Assembly: GCA_016934735.1 (NCBI GenBank)
Contig: JAFGSG010000024.1
Location: 1-61,588, forward strand
Direction: 5' to 3'
DNA: 61,588 nt
From: Spirochaetota bacterium
GTDB lineage: Bacteria; Spirochaetota; UBA4802; JAFGDQ01
Shown here piece after piece: positions 26,588 through 35,114 of the stretch. The notes under the pieces were generated by a model. It searched no databases, was not told the DNA's origin, and was given only the letters and a program-made list of their open reading frames with translations. The first letter of the stretch is position 1. Every line of letters starts with the position of its first letter. Position numbers and translations under genes: made by a program.

Positions 26588-27934
26588 CTAAGTTGTCTTA
26601 TACTCTATCTTTACATCTACAGGATATTTCTTTTTTAACTCATCAACTGTTTTTATGTATATTTCACTTTTTTTCTGATCCATCAACTGCTCCCTGATAT
26701 AAGGCAGTATCTGTTCTCTTTCAATTTTACTTCTGTAAGACGCATTGCTTGAAAATTGTTCTCCAAACTGCTGAACAAGCATCTCAACCGGCATATTTGA
26801 CCTGTAAACCAACCGGACTTCAGCTTCGGACACTGAGACATCTTTAAAAACAATGTTTTGCAGATAACTGCTCGATAAATATTCATCATACAGTTTATTA
26901 ATATATTTCAAATATTTCTTATCTTTTTCCATTGCAAAACTTTTCATTTTATCTTCAAAAATTTTTATATATAGAAACTCGCGCACTAAATCTAAATTTG
27001 CCGATCCGCTTTGACTGTATTTCAAGGCGCCCTCTTTACCTATTATGGATTCAATCTCATCTTTAAAAGTTTTACGGTTATATTTAAGATTAAGTTTTTT
27101 TATTTCTCCCAAATTATCATTTGTCTTGTCCTTGTTTGAATACACAGTAAGGCCGTATTCATTTTCAATTTCAGCAATATATATACCGGGCAATAATTGA
27201 TTTTTCAAGTCGTCAAGCGACGGATAAGTTGCCTCTTTAACATCCTCTGCATAGATCAAGTGATAACCGTAAGTTGTCCTGACAGCATTCGCGGTAAACT
27301 CTCCTTTTTTCAGCGAAAAAGCTGCATCCTCAAAAGGCTTCACCATCTGGCCACGGCTGATATAGCTGAGATCCCCGCCAAGTGTAGATGAAGGGCATTC
27401 GGAATATTTCTTTGCGAGGTCTGCAAAATTGCTTCCATCTTTTTTTAACTCTTTTGCTATTGAGGTGATCTTCAGCTGTGCTTCCTCGTCAGTATGCTGT
27501 CCTTTGCCTGTTCTTATAAGTATATGACGGGTATGAACCTGTCCTTCGGTTTTAAATGATTCTTTTTTTCTGTTATATTCATCCTGGAGAATATTATCAG
27601 GTACCGGCTGTTTTTCAGGAAGATAAGTATTTATAAAATATTTAATCGCAGCCTCTTTTTTAAACGGCAGCCATAATTTCTGTATTTCTTCTTCTTTCCC
27701 GTAATTCTCTTCGTTGATTTTACAAAGGAGTAACTGTCTTTCAACTAATCCTTTTAAAATATTCTGTTTAAGATTTTCTTTGCCAAGTCTTTCAACAGTG
27801 TTCGCATCCACCTCTTTTATTCCTTCAAGAACTTCATTCTCGTAAATAATAACTCCATTAACAACAGCAGCCTGTTTATTTGAGCAATTTATAATAAACA
27901 TAACACAAAAAATGCATGAAACTAATTTCTTCAT
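26588..27934 (-). CDS. Parvulin-type peptidyl-prolyl isomerase lipoprotein
   Basis: 448 aa from ATG 27934. This start has AGGAG 8 nt upstream and begins a compact signal peptide ending IINC (Cys17), whereas the upstream ATG 27988 lacks both. The parvulin domain (about 130-230) has HTRHILIRTGKGQ, FADLAKKYSECPSSTLGGDLSYISRGQMVKPFEDAAFSLKKGE and TTYGYHLIYAEDV, all conserved. Flanking helical regions resemble SurA/PrsA chaperone arms. It probably helps fold exported proteins in the periplasm as a membrane-anchored foldase. Asn at -1 of the lipobox is unusual but tolerated in spirochaetes. Confidence 0.9.
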   Translation of the reverse strand: MKKLVSCIFCVMFIINCSNKQAAVVNGVIIYENEVLEGIKEVDANTVERLGKENLKQNILKGLVERQLLLCKINEENYGKEEEIQKLWLPFKKEAAIKYFINTYLPEKQPVPDNILQDEYNRKKESFKTEGQVHTRHILIRTGKGQHTDEEAQLKITSIAKELKKDGSNFADLAKKYSECPSSTLGGDLSYISRGQMVKPFEDAAFSLKKGEFTANAVRTTYGYHLIYAEDVKEATYPSLDDLKNQLLPGIYIAEIENEYGLTVYSNKDKTNDNLGEIKKLNLKYNRKTFKDEIESIIGKEGALKYSQSGSANLDLVREFLYIKIFEDKMKSFAMEKDKKYLKYINKLYDEYLSSSYLQNIVFKDVSVSEAEVRLVYRSNMPVEMLVQQFGEQFSSNASYRSKIEREQILPYIREQLMDQKKSEIYIKTVDELKKKYPVDVKIEYKTT

Positions 27935-28146
27935 TATATATCTCCTGAATATCTTTAATTCAAATGTTAATAATACCGAAATGAGCAAGAGGGAATATGG
28001 GTACGTATTCTTTTATAATGCAAGCCTGTACTATAGGAAATGTAATTTATACGGAACAGCTTTATCAAAATTTTATTCGTTATAATTATGAATAATATTG
28101 AAACATATATTATAAACAAGCCGGATTTACTTAATATAATCTATTA

Positions 28147-29307
28147 TTAAATTACTCTAACCATCAATATATCTTTTACTGAGGTAATTTCTTTAAGAAC
28201 GTTATCATTGAAATTATTATCTACATCAATTATATTATAGGCATAATTTCCCTGGCTTTTATTCAACATATCTGCAATGTTAATTTTATGATTGGCAAGG
28301 GTCTGAGTTATTTGGCCTATTATATTTGGAACATTTCTGTTCGCAATTGTAATACGGGTTTTGCCTGTCTGAGCAAGGACGCATTCAGGGTAATTGACTG
28401 AATTTGAAATATTACCGCTTTCCAGAAAATCCCGTAATTGATTAACCGCCATAATAGCACAGTTTTCCTCAGATTCAGGAGTTGAAGCCCCGAGATGCGG
28501 AATTGGGATAACGTTATCTACATTAAGAAGATCGTTGCTTGGGAAATCAGTTATATACTTTGAAACAATACCTTCTTTAATTGCCTCTATTAAATCCGGA
28601 TTATTCACAAGCTCTCCTCTTGCGAAGTTAAGTATTTTAACCCCCTTTTTCATAATCGCGAATTTTTTTTTATTTAAAAATCCTTTTGTATCTTTATTTA
28701 ACGGGCAATGCAGCGTGATGTAATCCGAATCGACTATTACGCTGTCAAGATTTGCTGCTTTACGGACATTCCGAGACACTCCCCATGCTGCTTCAATCGA
28801 TATAAAAGGATCATAGCCTGCTACTTCCATGCCCAAAGCATAAGCTGCGTTAGCCACTCTTACCCCAATAGCTCCAAGACCTATAACGCCGATTTTTTTT
28901 CCCATAATCTCAGGGCCTTCAAAATTTGATTTGCCTTTTTCAATTGTTTTTAACGCGTCTGCTTCTTTGGTAAGGGTTTTAGCCCATGATATGCCTTCGA
29001 ATATTTTTCTTGAAGACATTATAAGCCCGGCAACAACCAGCTCTTTAACACCATTTGCATTTGCTCCTGGAGTGTTGAAAACAACTATTCCGCGTTCTGA
29101 ACATTTTTCAACCGGTATGTTATTGACGCCCGCTCCGGCGCGTGCTACGGCCAATAGAGATTTAGGAAGTTCCATATCCAGCATCTGCTGGCTTCGTACC
29201 AGAATGGCATCCGGGCTAAGTATTTCCGAAGCATACTCGTATTTATCCCGCGCAAGAAGATCAAGACCGTTAGTAGAAATTTTATTAAGTGTCTGAATTT
29301 TGTACAT
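28147..29307 (-). CDS. serA: D-3-phosphoglycerate dehydrogenase
   Basis: 386 aa. NAD-binding motif GVIGLGAIGVRVANAA, catalytic Arg in NFARGELVNN, His in PIPHLGASTPESEENCA, and a C-terminal ACT domain (about 315-386; NVPNIIGQITQTLANHKINIADML). The ACT domain and the GASTPE block favour phosphoglycerate dehydrogenase over other 2-hydroxyacid dehydrogenases. It starts serine synthesis. The ACT domain probably senses serine. No serC is adjacent. Confidence 0.9.
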   Translation of the reverse strand: MYKIQTLNKISTNGLDLLARDKYEYASEILSPDAILVRSQQMLDMELPKSLLAVARAGAGVNNIPVEKCSERGIVVFNTPGANANGVKELVVAGLIMSSRKIFEGISWAKTLTKEADALKTIEKGKSNFEGPEIMGKKIGVIGLGAIGVRVANAAYALGMEVAGYDPFISIEAAWGVSRNVRKAANLDSVIVDSDYITLHCPLNKDTKGFLNKKKFAIMKKGVKILNFARGELVNNPDLIEAIKEGIVSKYITDFPSNDLLNVDNVIPIPHLGASTPESEENCAIMAVNQLRDFLESGNISNSVNYPECVLAQTGKTRITIANRNVPNIIGQITQTLANHKINIADMLNKSQGNYAYNIIDVDNNFNDNVLKEITSVKDILMVRVI

Positions 29308-29358
29308 TATAATAATACCTCATAAAAACCATTATGACATTTTGGCAGCCTGATTCGA

Positions 29359-31500
29359 TTATGCTTTAAATATAATTACAAGTATATTGGAATCCGGAGA
29401 CGATAGACCCATAAAAGACAGGAATTCGTCTTTAAGTATGCCGGCTATTTCTGAAGGATGTTTCTGTCTGTACTCCTTTATTATTTTGCGTAATTGTGTC
29501 AATCCAAATTTTTCACCGTTTTGATTTTTAGAATCTATGAATGATCTTGAATATAGGAATCCGATATCTCCCAGAAGCAGGTTGGTTCTTCCCATGCCGT
29601 AATTTGCATTTAAATCAGTTCCAAGCGGGAATCCTTCAGTATCCAGGGATTCGTAGAAATTTTTGTCCAACCGGTATATTTCAAGCGGCTGAAAACCTGC
29701 ATTGGTATAAATTAATCTCATTGTGTAGATATCGTAATAAAAATAATAGGCTTTTACGATGCCACCTTCACCTTTAGTATATGCATATACAGCTTTATTC
29801 AATCTTTGCATTGTTGTATATGTTGAATGAGCATCTTCCATGCATGAATGAAACGCGGATCTCAAAATTACAGAATATAGCGCGTTATTTATACCTCTTC
29901 CTGAAATATCGGTAGCGATTACGCCCGCACCAATATTCGTAGGCATAATAAAATCAAAATAATCTATTCCTTCCCTGTATCTGGGTATATAAAACGCTCC
30001 GAATGATAATCCCTGAAGCCTGGGAAGATGTACAGGCACCGCTTTTGAAAGAATTTCGGAAGAAAGATCAAGGATACCGCTTTCGAACTGACCCTGGTTC
30101 CATTCAGCATAATCTATCGCATTTGTTATATAACGGCTGCTCTCTATATTAAACCGCTGCAGTTTCCCGATTTCGTCTGCTTTATAGGATGCTATCGAAT
30201 TTTTCTCTCCAAGGCAGATTATCCCAATGATTTGCTTATCATTAAACACAGGTAAAATAATTTTAATATTAGAATCAAAAAATAATTCCATGATGTCTTT
30301 TTTGATTTCAATATAAGCTTTTTCGTCCAGAAATATATTTTCCACATTCAATACTTCTGTTCCGCGGGCCAGCCACTTAATTACCTGTGAGTTTACGTCA
30401 ATAGGCTTAATATCTGTTTTTTTGCCTTTAAAATAAAACAAATCAAATGTTTTGGTATTTTTATTAAACAGCATCGTATATATATTTTTCACTGAAAGGG
30501 ATTCGAATATCACATCCGTTAGTTTAACAATAATATCTTCGACATTCTTTATATGCGCGGTTTCCTTAATCAGATTTTCCAGCAATCTTTCCATTGCATA
30601 ATGCGTTCTCTGAAAAGCCCTGTCAATCATGGGAATTACTTTAATGGCAAAAAGAATAAAATATAAGACTATAATTCCGGATATTAGATACAATGGCATT
30701 TGATCAAATATACCGGCTTTATTATGATACAAAATCAATAATACGCCAATCGGCATGATTATTAATAAAAACTGAATAATGTAGATAATTGTTTTATAAA
30801 CAGCGGTTTTAATTCCCATTAAGTTATAAGCTATTACAGCATAAAAAAGACTTACTGCAGAGATGAAAGCACCGATCGAAGGGCCTACGGTATATAAACC
30901 GGTATAGTCAAAAAGTGTGGGAAGAACGATCGAACAGAAAATAGCAAGAATAAACGCTATTGAACCTCCGATGAAAACATATCGTATCTGAATTTTATAA
31001 ATTTGTACTTTTATTTTTACATACTTGCGGACAAAATTAACTATCCCGGCTGACAAATACAGAACAACAACAATAGAGTAATAAATATAAAAAGGCTGAA
31101 AATTTCTTACAAGTTTATCTTTTTCGAAATATGCTCTTGTAATTGTAAGATCAGTTATAACAATTATAATTCCAATTATAACAGCCGGAGCCATGACTAG
31201 TACAATTTTAAAAATTGAGGAATAGGATTCCGATTTCGGGAATATGACCGATACCGCAAAAAAGCTTCCGAAGAAAATCAGTGTGAATGTTTGAGTCAGT
31301 TTATTTAACAGGGTTATATCAAAATTTTCAGGATAAGCATAAGTCAAAAACATTGTAACAAGAATTCCAATTGCGGAAATATTATAATAAACATAATACC
31401 TGCTGAGCTGAGAACGCCAGTCTTTAATAATTACAAACATAGAAATAGCGGTAAGCAGAATGCCGGCCAGAAGCGGACTTATTATATTTATTTGAAGCAT
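29359..31500 (-). CDS. 7TM-GAF-SpoIIE-like protein, phosphatase site partly degenerate
   Basis: 713 aa. Residues 1-300 contain about eight membrane helices (a 7TM/histidine-kinase N-terminal-like sensor region), 320-470 a GAF domain, and 480-713 a SpoIIE/RsbU-type PP2C fold (GIDYFDF, ATDISGRGINNALYSVILRSAF, NAGFQPLEIYR, FPLGTD). Two metal-site motifs are altered: YTDG appears as YSRS, and the terminal DDxT as PDSN. GGD and D-SGHG-type Asp are kept. The protein may be a pseudo-phosphatase that binds an anti-sigma partner, or work with fewer metals. No anti-sigma or anti-anti-sigma gene is adjacent. The leader region contains a possible structured RNA. Confidence 0.8.
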   Translation of the reverse strand: MLQINIISPLLAGILLTAISMFVIIKDWRSQLSRYYVYYNISAIGILVTMFLTYAYPENFDITLLNKLTQTFTLIFFGSFFAVSVIFPKSESYSSIFKIVLVMAPAVIIGIIIVITDLTITRAYFEKDKLVRNFQPFYIYYSIVVVLYLSAGIVNFVRKYVKIKVQIYKIQIRYVFIGGSIAFILAIFCSIVLPTLFDYTGLYTVGPSIGAFISAVSLFYAVIAYNLMGIKTAVYKTIIYIIQFLLIIMPIGVLLILYHNKAGIFDQMPLYLISGIIVLYFILFAIKVIPMIDRAFQRTHYAMERLLENLIKETAHIKNVEDIIVKLTDVIFESLSVKNIYTMLFNKNTKTFDLFYFKGKKTDIKPIDVNSQVIKWLARGTEVLNVENIFLDEKAYIEIKKDIMELFFDSNIKIILPVFNDKQIIGIICLGEKNSIASYKADEIGKLQRFNIESSRYITNAIDYAEWNQGQFESGILDLSSEILSKAVPVHLPRLQGLSFGAFYIPRYREGIDYFDFIMPTNIGAGVIATDISGRGINNALYSVILRSAFHSCMEDAHSTYTTMQRLNKAVYAYTKGEGGIVKAYYFYYDIYTMRLIYTNAGFQPLEIYRLDKNFYESLDTEGFPLGTDLNANYGMGRTNLLLGDIGFLYSRSFIDSKNQNGEKFGLTQLRKIIKEYRQKHPSEIAGILKDEFLSFMGLSSPDSNILVIIFKA

Positions 31501-31528
31501 ATCTATACCCGTAAGCGCTTTTAATTTT

Positions 31529-31641
31529 CAGACCCGTTATAAATCCAATTTGCCATTTCGGCTTAAGGGATAAATATCCGGACAACCGGGAAAGTTCCCA
31601 TCCCATGTAAGCCCTGAATGACAGTTGTCTTAACAAGTCTG
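31529..31641 (-). ncRNA. Candidate structured RNA leader of the SpoIIE-like gene
   Basis: In the 5' region of the 31500 gene (minus strand), nested pairings can form: CAGAC (31641-31637) with GTCTG (31533-31529); GGCTTA (31613-31608) with TAAGCC (31565-31560); GGGAT (31604-31600) with ATCCC (31571-31567); and inner hairpins GGGAAcTTTCCC (31599-31588) and CCGG-TTGT-CCGG (31589-31578), which share two bases. Nesting of several perfect helices in a 113-nt leader suggests a regulatory RNA. It does not match c-di-GMP, T-box or cobalamin signatures that I know. Confidence 0.35.
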
Positions 31642-31724
31642 TTTTATAACAACGGCGGTATGCCGGTCAAAGATTATCTGTGTAGGTTGTATTGAAATAA
31701 TATAAATTATGCAATCAAAAATTA

Positions 31725-31753
31725 TTGACTAAATTGAACATGTAATATAAATT
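31725..31753 (+). promoter_or_regulatory. Sigma70-like promoter for the HAMP protein gene
   Basis: TTGACT (31725-31730), 17 nt, TAAATT (31748-31753). About 60 nt before the ATG. Confidence 0.4.
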
Positions 31754-31814
31754 AAAACCTAATTCATCCGGCTTCTGAACTTTATCATTTTAAATACATA
31801 TTTCGAGGTAAAAC

Positions 31815-32351
31815 ATGGGGTTATTAAAGAGGAAGCAGTATATCATTGATAAAAAATTACAGCTGAAGATTTCCTTTAAGGCAGTTATAATTTCGCTGTT
31901 AACTGTTGTTGTTTTAGGATGTGTCCTTCTGTTTTTTGCGTTTAGAAATAATAATTATATCAACACAATTGTTAAAACACAGGATCAGATGATTGAAATG
32001 TTTTTAACAACCCCGGCACTAGTGGATTCAAGTAATCCAACGATACAAGGCGCTGAAACGACATTTAAAAACAATATAGGTATGCTGGTGGAAATCAAAA
32101 GGAACAGCGAAATCGTCCTTTATTTTATTATTATTATGATAATAATTCAGTCAGTGATAATTTTTGCGATTTTTATTTTCATAACCCACAGGATAAGCGG
32201 GCCTGTTTATGTAATGTCAAAGTATCTGCGTGAAATAAGGGAAGGCAAAAATCCTGCTGCCAGGCCTCTCAGGCAGAAAGACGAACTTAAGGCTTTTCAT
32301 GAAGAACTCAGGGCCACTATCAGCTATTTACAGAAGAAAAGCAAAAATTAG
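31815..32351 (+). CDS. Two-helix membrane protein with HAMP domain
   Basis: 178 aa. A membrane helix (about 22-44), a short extracytoplasmic loop (about 45-95), a second helix (about 98-122) and then a HAMP linker: THRISGPVYVMSKYLREIREGK with DELKAFHEELRATI as the second helix. It ends there; no kinase, cyclase or methyl-accepting domain follows. Stand-alone HAMP proteins may pass signals by binding other coiled coils. AGGTAAAA lies before the ATG. It converges with tyrS, 2 nt apart. Function unknown. Confidence 0.8.
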   Translation: MGLLKRKQYIIDKKLQLKISFKAVIISLLTVVVLGCVLLFFAFRNNNYINTIVKTQDQMIEMFLTTPALVDSSNPTIQGAETTFKNNIGMLVEIKRNSEIVLYFIIIMIIIQSVIIFAIFIFITHRISGPVYVMSKYLREIREGKNPAARPLRQKDELKAFHEELRATISYLQKKSKN

Positions 32352-32353
32352 AT

Positions 32354-33568
32354 TTATCCTTTTATCCTGAGAAATCTTCTTTTGCCGACTTTCATTATAC
32401 ATTCAACAGGCAGTTTAAGCTCGTAATTATCGTTATCGATCCTTTCATTATCGATATACACGCCGCCTCCCTGTATCAGCCTGCGCGCCTCTCCGTTCGT
32501 CTTTGCCATTCCGGAAAGCACCAGCAGTCTGATCAGCCATATCTTGCCGCCGTCCGCTTCCGAAGCCGGTACAGCGTAGCCTGCAATTTCGTCAGGAAGG
32601 TCTTTTTTTACGAACATCTTGTTGAACTCTGCTTCGGCCTTATCTGCGGTATCCGCATTGTAGAACTGGGTGCAGATTTCCCTGGCAAGCTTCACCTTAA
32701 CATCCCTCGGATGAACGCTGCCGTCTTTTATTCCTTCCTTCATTGATTTTATCTCTGCCATTGGGACGTCGGTTACCAACTCATAATACCAGAACATTAA
32801 TTCGTCGGATATTGACATTACTTTTCCGAATATCTCCCTCGGAGGCTCATTTATACCGATGTAGTTTTTCAGCGACTTGCTCATTTTCTGCACACCGTCC
32901 AGCCCCACAAGCAGAGGCGTCGTAAGGATTACCTGGGGCTCGAGCCCGTACTCCTTCTGAATGTCCCTGCCCACAAGTAAATTGAACTTCTGGTCCGTGC
33001 CCCCGAGTTCAATATCCGCCTTAAGAGCGACTGAATCGTAAGCCTGTACAAGCGGGTACATGAACTCAAGTATGGAAATCGGTTTGCCTTCCCTGTATCT
33101 GACCGAAAAATCGTCGCGTTCCAGCATTCTGGCAACATTATATTTCGCAGTTAAAGTCAGCACATCCGCAAAGTCCATTTTATCGCACCATTTGGAATTA
33201 AATTCAAGCACTGTCTTTTCAGGATCCAGTATCTTAAAGACCTGTTTTTTATAGGTCTCAGCATTCTTTTCAACTTCTTCCCTGGTTAGACGCTTCCGGG
33301 TTTCGCTTTTACCGGAAGGATCGCCTATCATGCCTGTAAAATCGCCAATCAGAAAAACTACAGTGTGTCCCATATCCTGGAACTGCTTCATCTTTCTCAG
33401 CAGAACCGTATGGCCCAGATGAATATCCGGAGCAGTCGGATCAAAGCCGGCTTTCACAACAAGCGGTTTGTTCTCCTTTTCGGATCTCTCAAGCTTCTTT
33501 TGAAATTCATCAAACGGAATAATTTCCTTGCTTCCTCTTTTTAATTTTTCAATATCGTTCTTTATCAT
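32354..33568 (-). CDS. tyrS: Tyrosyl-tRNA synthetase
   Basis: 404 aa class I aminoacyl-tRNA synthetase. HLGH at 50-53 (HIGH motif), [16 protein letters not shown], a [11 protein letters not shown] block with the tyrosine-binding Asp/Gln, [10 protein letters not shown] (KMSKS loop), and a C-terminal S4 RNA-binding domain (about 340-404). This pattern is of the TyrZ-like clade of bacterial TyrRS. Leader DNA holds an 11-bp inverted repeat, but no T-box sequence. It charges tRNA-Tyr. Confidence 0.96.
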   Translation of the reverse strand: MIKNDIEKLKRGSKEIIPFDEFQKKLERSEKENKPLVVKAGFDPTAPDIHLGHTVLLRKMKQFQDMGHTVVFLIGDFTGMIGDPSGKSETRKRLTREEVEKNAETYKKQVFKILDPEKTVLEFNSKWCDKMDFADVLTLTAKYNVARMLERDDFSVRYREGKPISILEFMYPLVQAYDSVALKADIELGGTDQKFNLLVGRDIQKEYGLEPQVILTTPLLVGLDGVQKMSKSLKNYIGINEPPREIFGKVMSISDELMFWYYELVTDVPMAEIKSMKEGIKDGSVHPRDVKVKLAREICTQFYNADTADKAEAEFNKMFVKKDLPDEIAGYAVPASEADGGKIWLIRLLVLSGMAKTNGEARRLIQGGGVYIDNERIDNDNYELKLPVECIMKVGKRRFLRIKG

Positions 33569-33625
33569 TTTAAATTCCTTAAGACATATTTTTTATTATT
33601 TTGCGTGTGCTATAACTTTCTCATC

Positions 33626-33699
33626 TTGGCTGATTTTTTAAATAAATATTAATACTAATAATTCGATAAATCTATCGCAGATGTAAATAAATCAGCCAA
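33626..33699. repeat. 11-bp inverted repeat in the tyrS leader
   Basis: TTGGCTGATTT (33626-33636) and its complement (33689-33699) flank 52 nt, within the region upstream of tyrS. Partial complementarity extends outward (CTTTCTCATCTTGG against CAGCTAAGAAAAG). It could form a leader stem; there is no T-box motif and no U-tract. Confidence 0.35.
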
Positions 33700-33837
33700 A
33701 AAACTCAGCTAAGAAAAGTAACATATAAAGTAAAATCAAATAAGTAATTATTTCAGCTTCGGTAAAAAAAATTCTAAAACTGCTGTGTTGTCAATTGTTT
33801 ATTTTGTTGTATGGAAGTATAAATACAGGATATGCTG

Positions 33838-34320
33838 TTACATCATAATAAGCGAAACAGCCTGAGCGGCAATGCCTTCTCCTCTGCCTGTAAAACCAAG
33901 CTTTTCTGTGGTAGTGCCTTTTATGCCGATCCTGTTTAACTCCAGTCCGTTTAAAGCTGTGGAAATATTTGCTTTCATTTTATCCGTAAAATCCTTAATC
34001 TTAGGCCTTTCGCAAATAACAACAGAATCAATATTTATTATTCTGATATTGTTTTTTTCCAGAAGAGCATTCACCTGCTTTAATAGCTCAATGCTTGATA
34101 TGCCTTTATATCCGGCATCAGTATCCGGAAAAAATTTTCCGATGTCGCCAAGGTTAGCAGCTCCGAGGAGCGAGTCCATTATTGCGTGTACTAATACATC
34201 CGCATCCGAATGCCCCATAAGGCCGGTTTCGTGATCTATCTTTACACCGCCCAGTATTAAATCGCGTCCTTTCGCAAATGCATGGACATCATATCCTATG
34301 CCTATTCTGATATTTTGCAT
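33838..34320 (-). CDS. ispF: 2-C-methyl-D-erythritol 2,4-cyclodiphosphate synthase
   Basis: 160 aa. Zn-ligand block GIGYDVHAF (Asp, His) near the N-terminus, [35 protein letters not shown], and the C-terminal [20 protein letters not shown]. It makes the cyclic diphosphate of the MEP isoprenoid pathway. The gene stands alone; no ispD is adjacent or fused. Confidence 0.95.
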   Translation of the reverse strand: MQNIRIGIGYDVHAFAKGRDLILGGVKIDHETGLMGHSDADVLVHAIMDSLLGAANLGDIGKFFPDTDAGYKGISSIELLKQVNALLEKNNIRIINIDSVVICERPKIKDFTDKMKANISTALNGLELNRIGIKGTTTEKLGFTGRGEGIAAQAVSLIMM

Positions 34321-34500
34321 AATGTTTTTATTATTTAATATATATTCTATATTTCTTCCTAAAACTGGTTGAAAATCATATAATTTGACAAAATAATTTT
34401 CCGGCAGAATACTAAGATGATATTTCGGAATACAAAATCAGCATCTTATCATTATTAATTTATTTAAAATAATACTGTAATAATAAAAATCTATAACCGG

Positions 34501-35112
34501 TTATTTAAAATTTTCAAATATGTTTCCGTTAAGGAACCCGAACATCTTTCCGGCAGTAGTATAGATGTTCTTTATTATCTCGATTGCATGGGTGTCCGGA
34601 GTGTCGGACACTATCTTAAAAACATAGCATTTCACGTCCCAGAGCCTGCATGCCTGAACTACTGCAGCCCCTTCCATGTCTACCAGATCAGCAAGTGCCG
34701 ATATTATTTGCCGGTCAGTTAAAGACACGACCGGTTTATCCTGGGTCGCAAGGCTTGCCATGCTGAATCCTTTTAGTATATCCGGTTTATGTATTCTCAG
34801 GCTGTTATTAAGAAACTTCGGCCTGTCAAATTCAATCACTTTATATATATGGAAGATATCGCCAGGATTTTTTTGAGTAGTAGAAGAACCCGCTGATCCG
34901 ATATTGAATATGCAGTCAGTTTTATACTTTGATATCAGATAAGATGCAGCCATTGCTGCATTGGCTTTACCTATGCCGCTTATGATTAAAAACATGTTGT
35001 CTTTAGAAAATAATTTAAACGGCTTTTTTTCTTTCTCTTTCAGGCCAAGTCCTTTGATGAACGGAGATGCTTCTATTTTTGTAGCAAATACAAGGCCGAT
35101 AAAATTGTTCAT
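34501..35112 (-). CDS. Nucleosidase/phosphorylase-like protein (MTA/SAH nucleosidase family)
   Basis: 203 aa from ATG 35112 (a GTG at 35115 overlaps the preceding stop by one base and is also possible). It has the PNP_UDP fold markers LIISGIGKANAAMAASYLI, CIFNIGSAGSS, VDMEGAAVVQACRL and FKIVSDTPDTH. The DMEGAA motif and the late Ser-Asp are the substrate-ribose and catalytic positions in MTA/SAH nucleosidases. It is somewhat shorter and more divergent than MtnN, so futalosine hydrolase or another nucleosidase is possible. It follows the TPR-like membrane protein gene directly. Confidence 0.8.
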   Translation of the reverse strand: MNNFIGLVFATKIEASPFIKGLGLKEKEKKPFKLFSKDNMFLIISGIGKANAAMAASYLISKYKTDCIFNIGSAGSSTTQKNPGDIFHIYKVIEFDRPKFLNNSLRIHKPDILKGFSMASLATQDKPVVSLTDRQIISALADLVDMEGAAVVQACRLWDVKCYVFKIVSDTPDTHAIEIIKNIYTTAGKMFGFLNGNIFENFK

Positions 35113-35114
35113 CA

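Noticed and set aside
31424-31636. 70-codon minus-strand ORF over the SpoIIE-like gene start
   Set aside because: It overlaps the structured leader and the coding start in another frame and has no ribosome-binding site; it is better read as RNA structure.
33569-33837. T-box riboswitch before tyrS
   Set aside because: No T-box (TGGxACCGCG-type) sequence or tyrosine specifier loop could be found.
34492-34503. ATAACCGGTTAT palindrome at the end of the nucleosidase gene
   Set aside because: It is only 12 bp, overlaps the stop codon and has no loop for an RNA hairpin.
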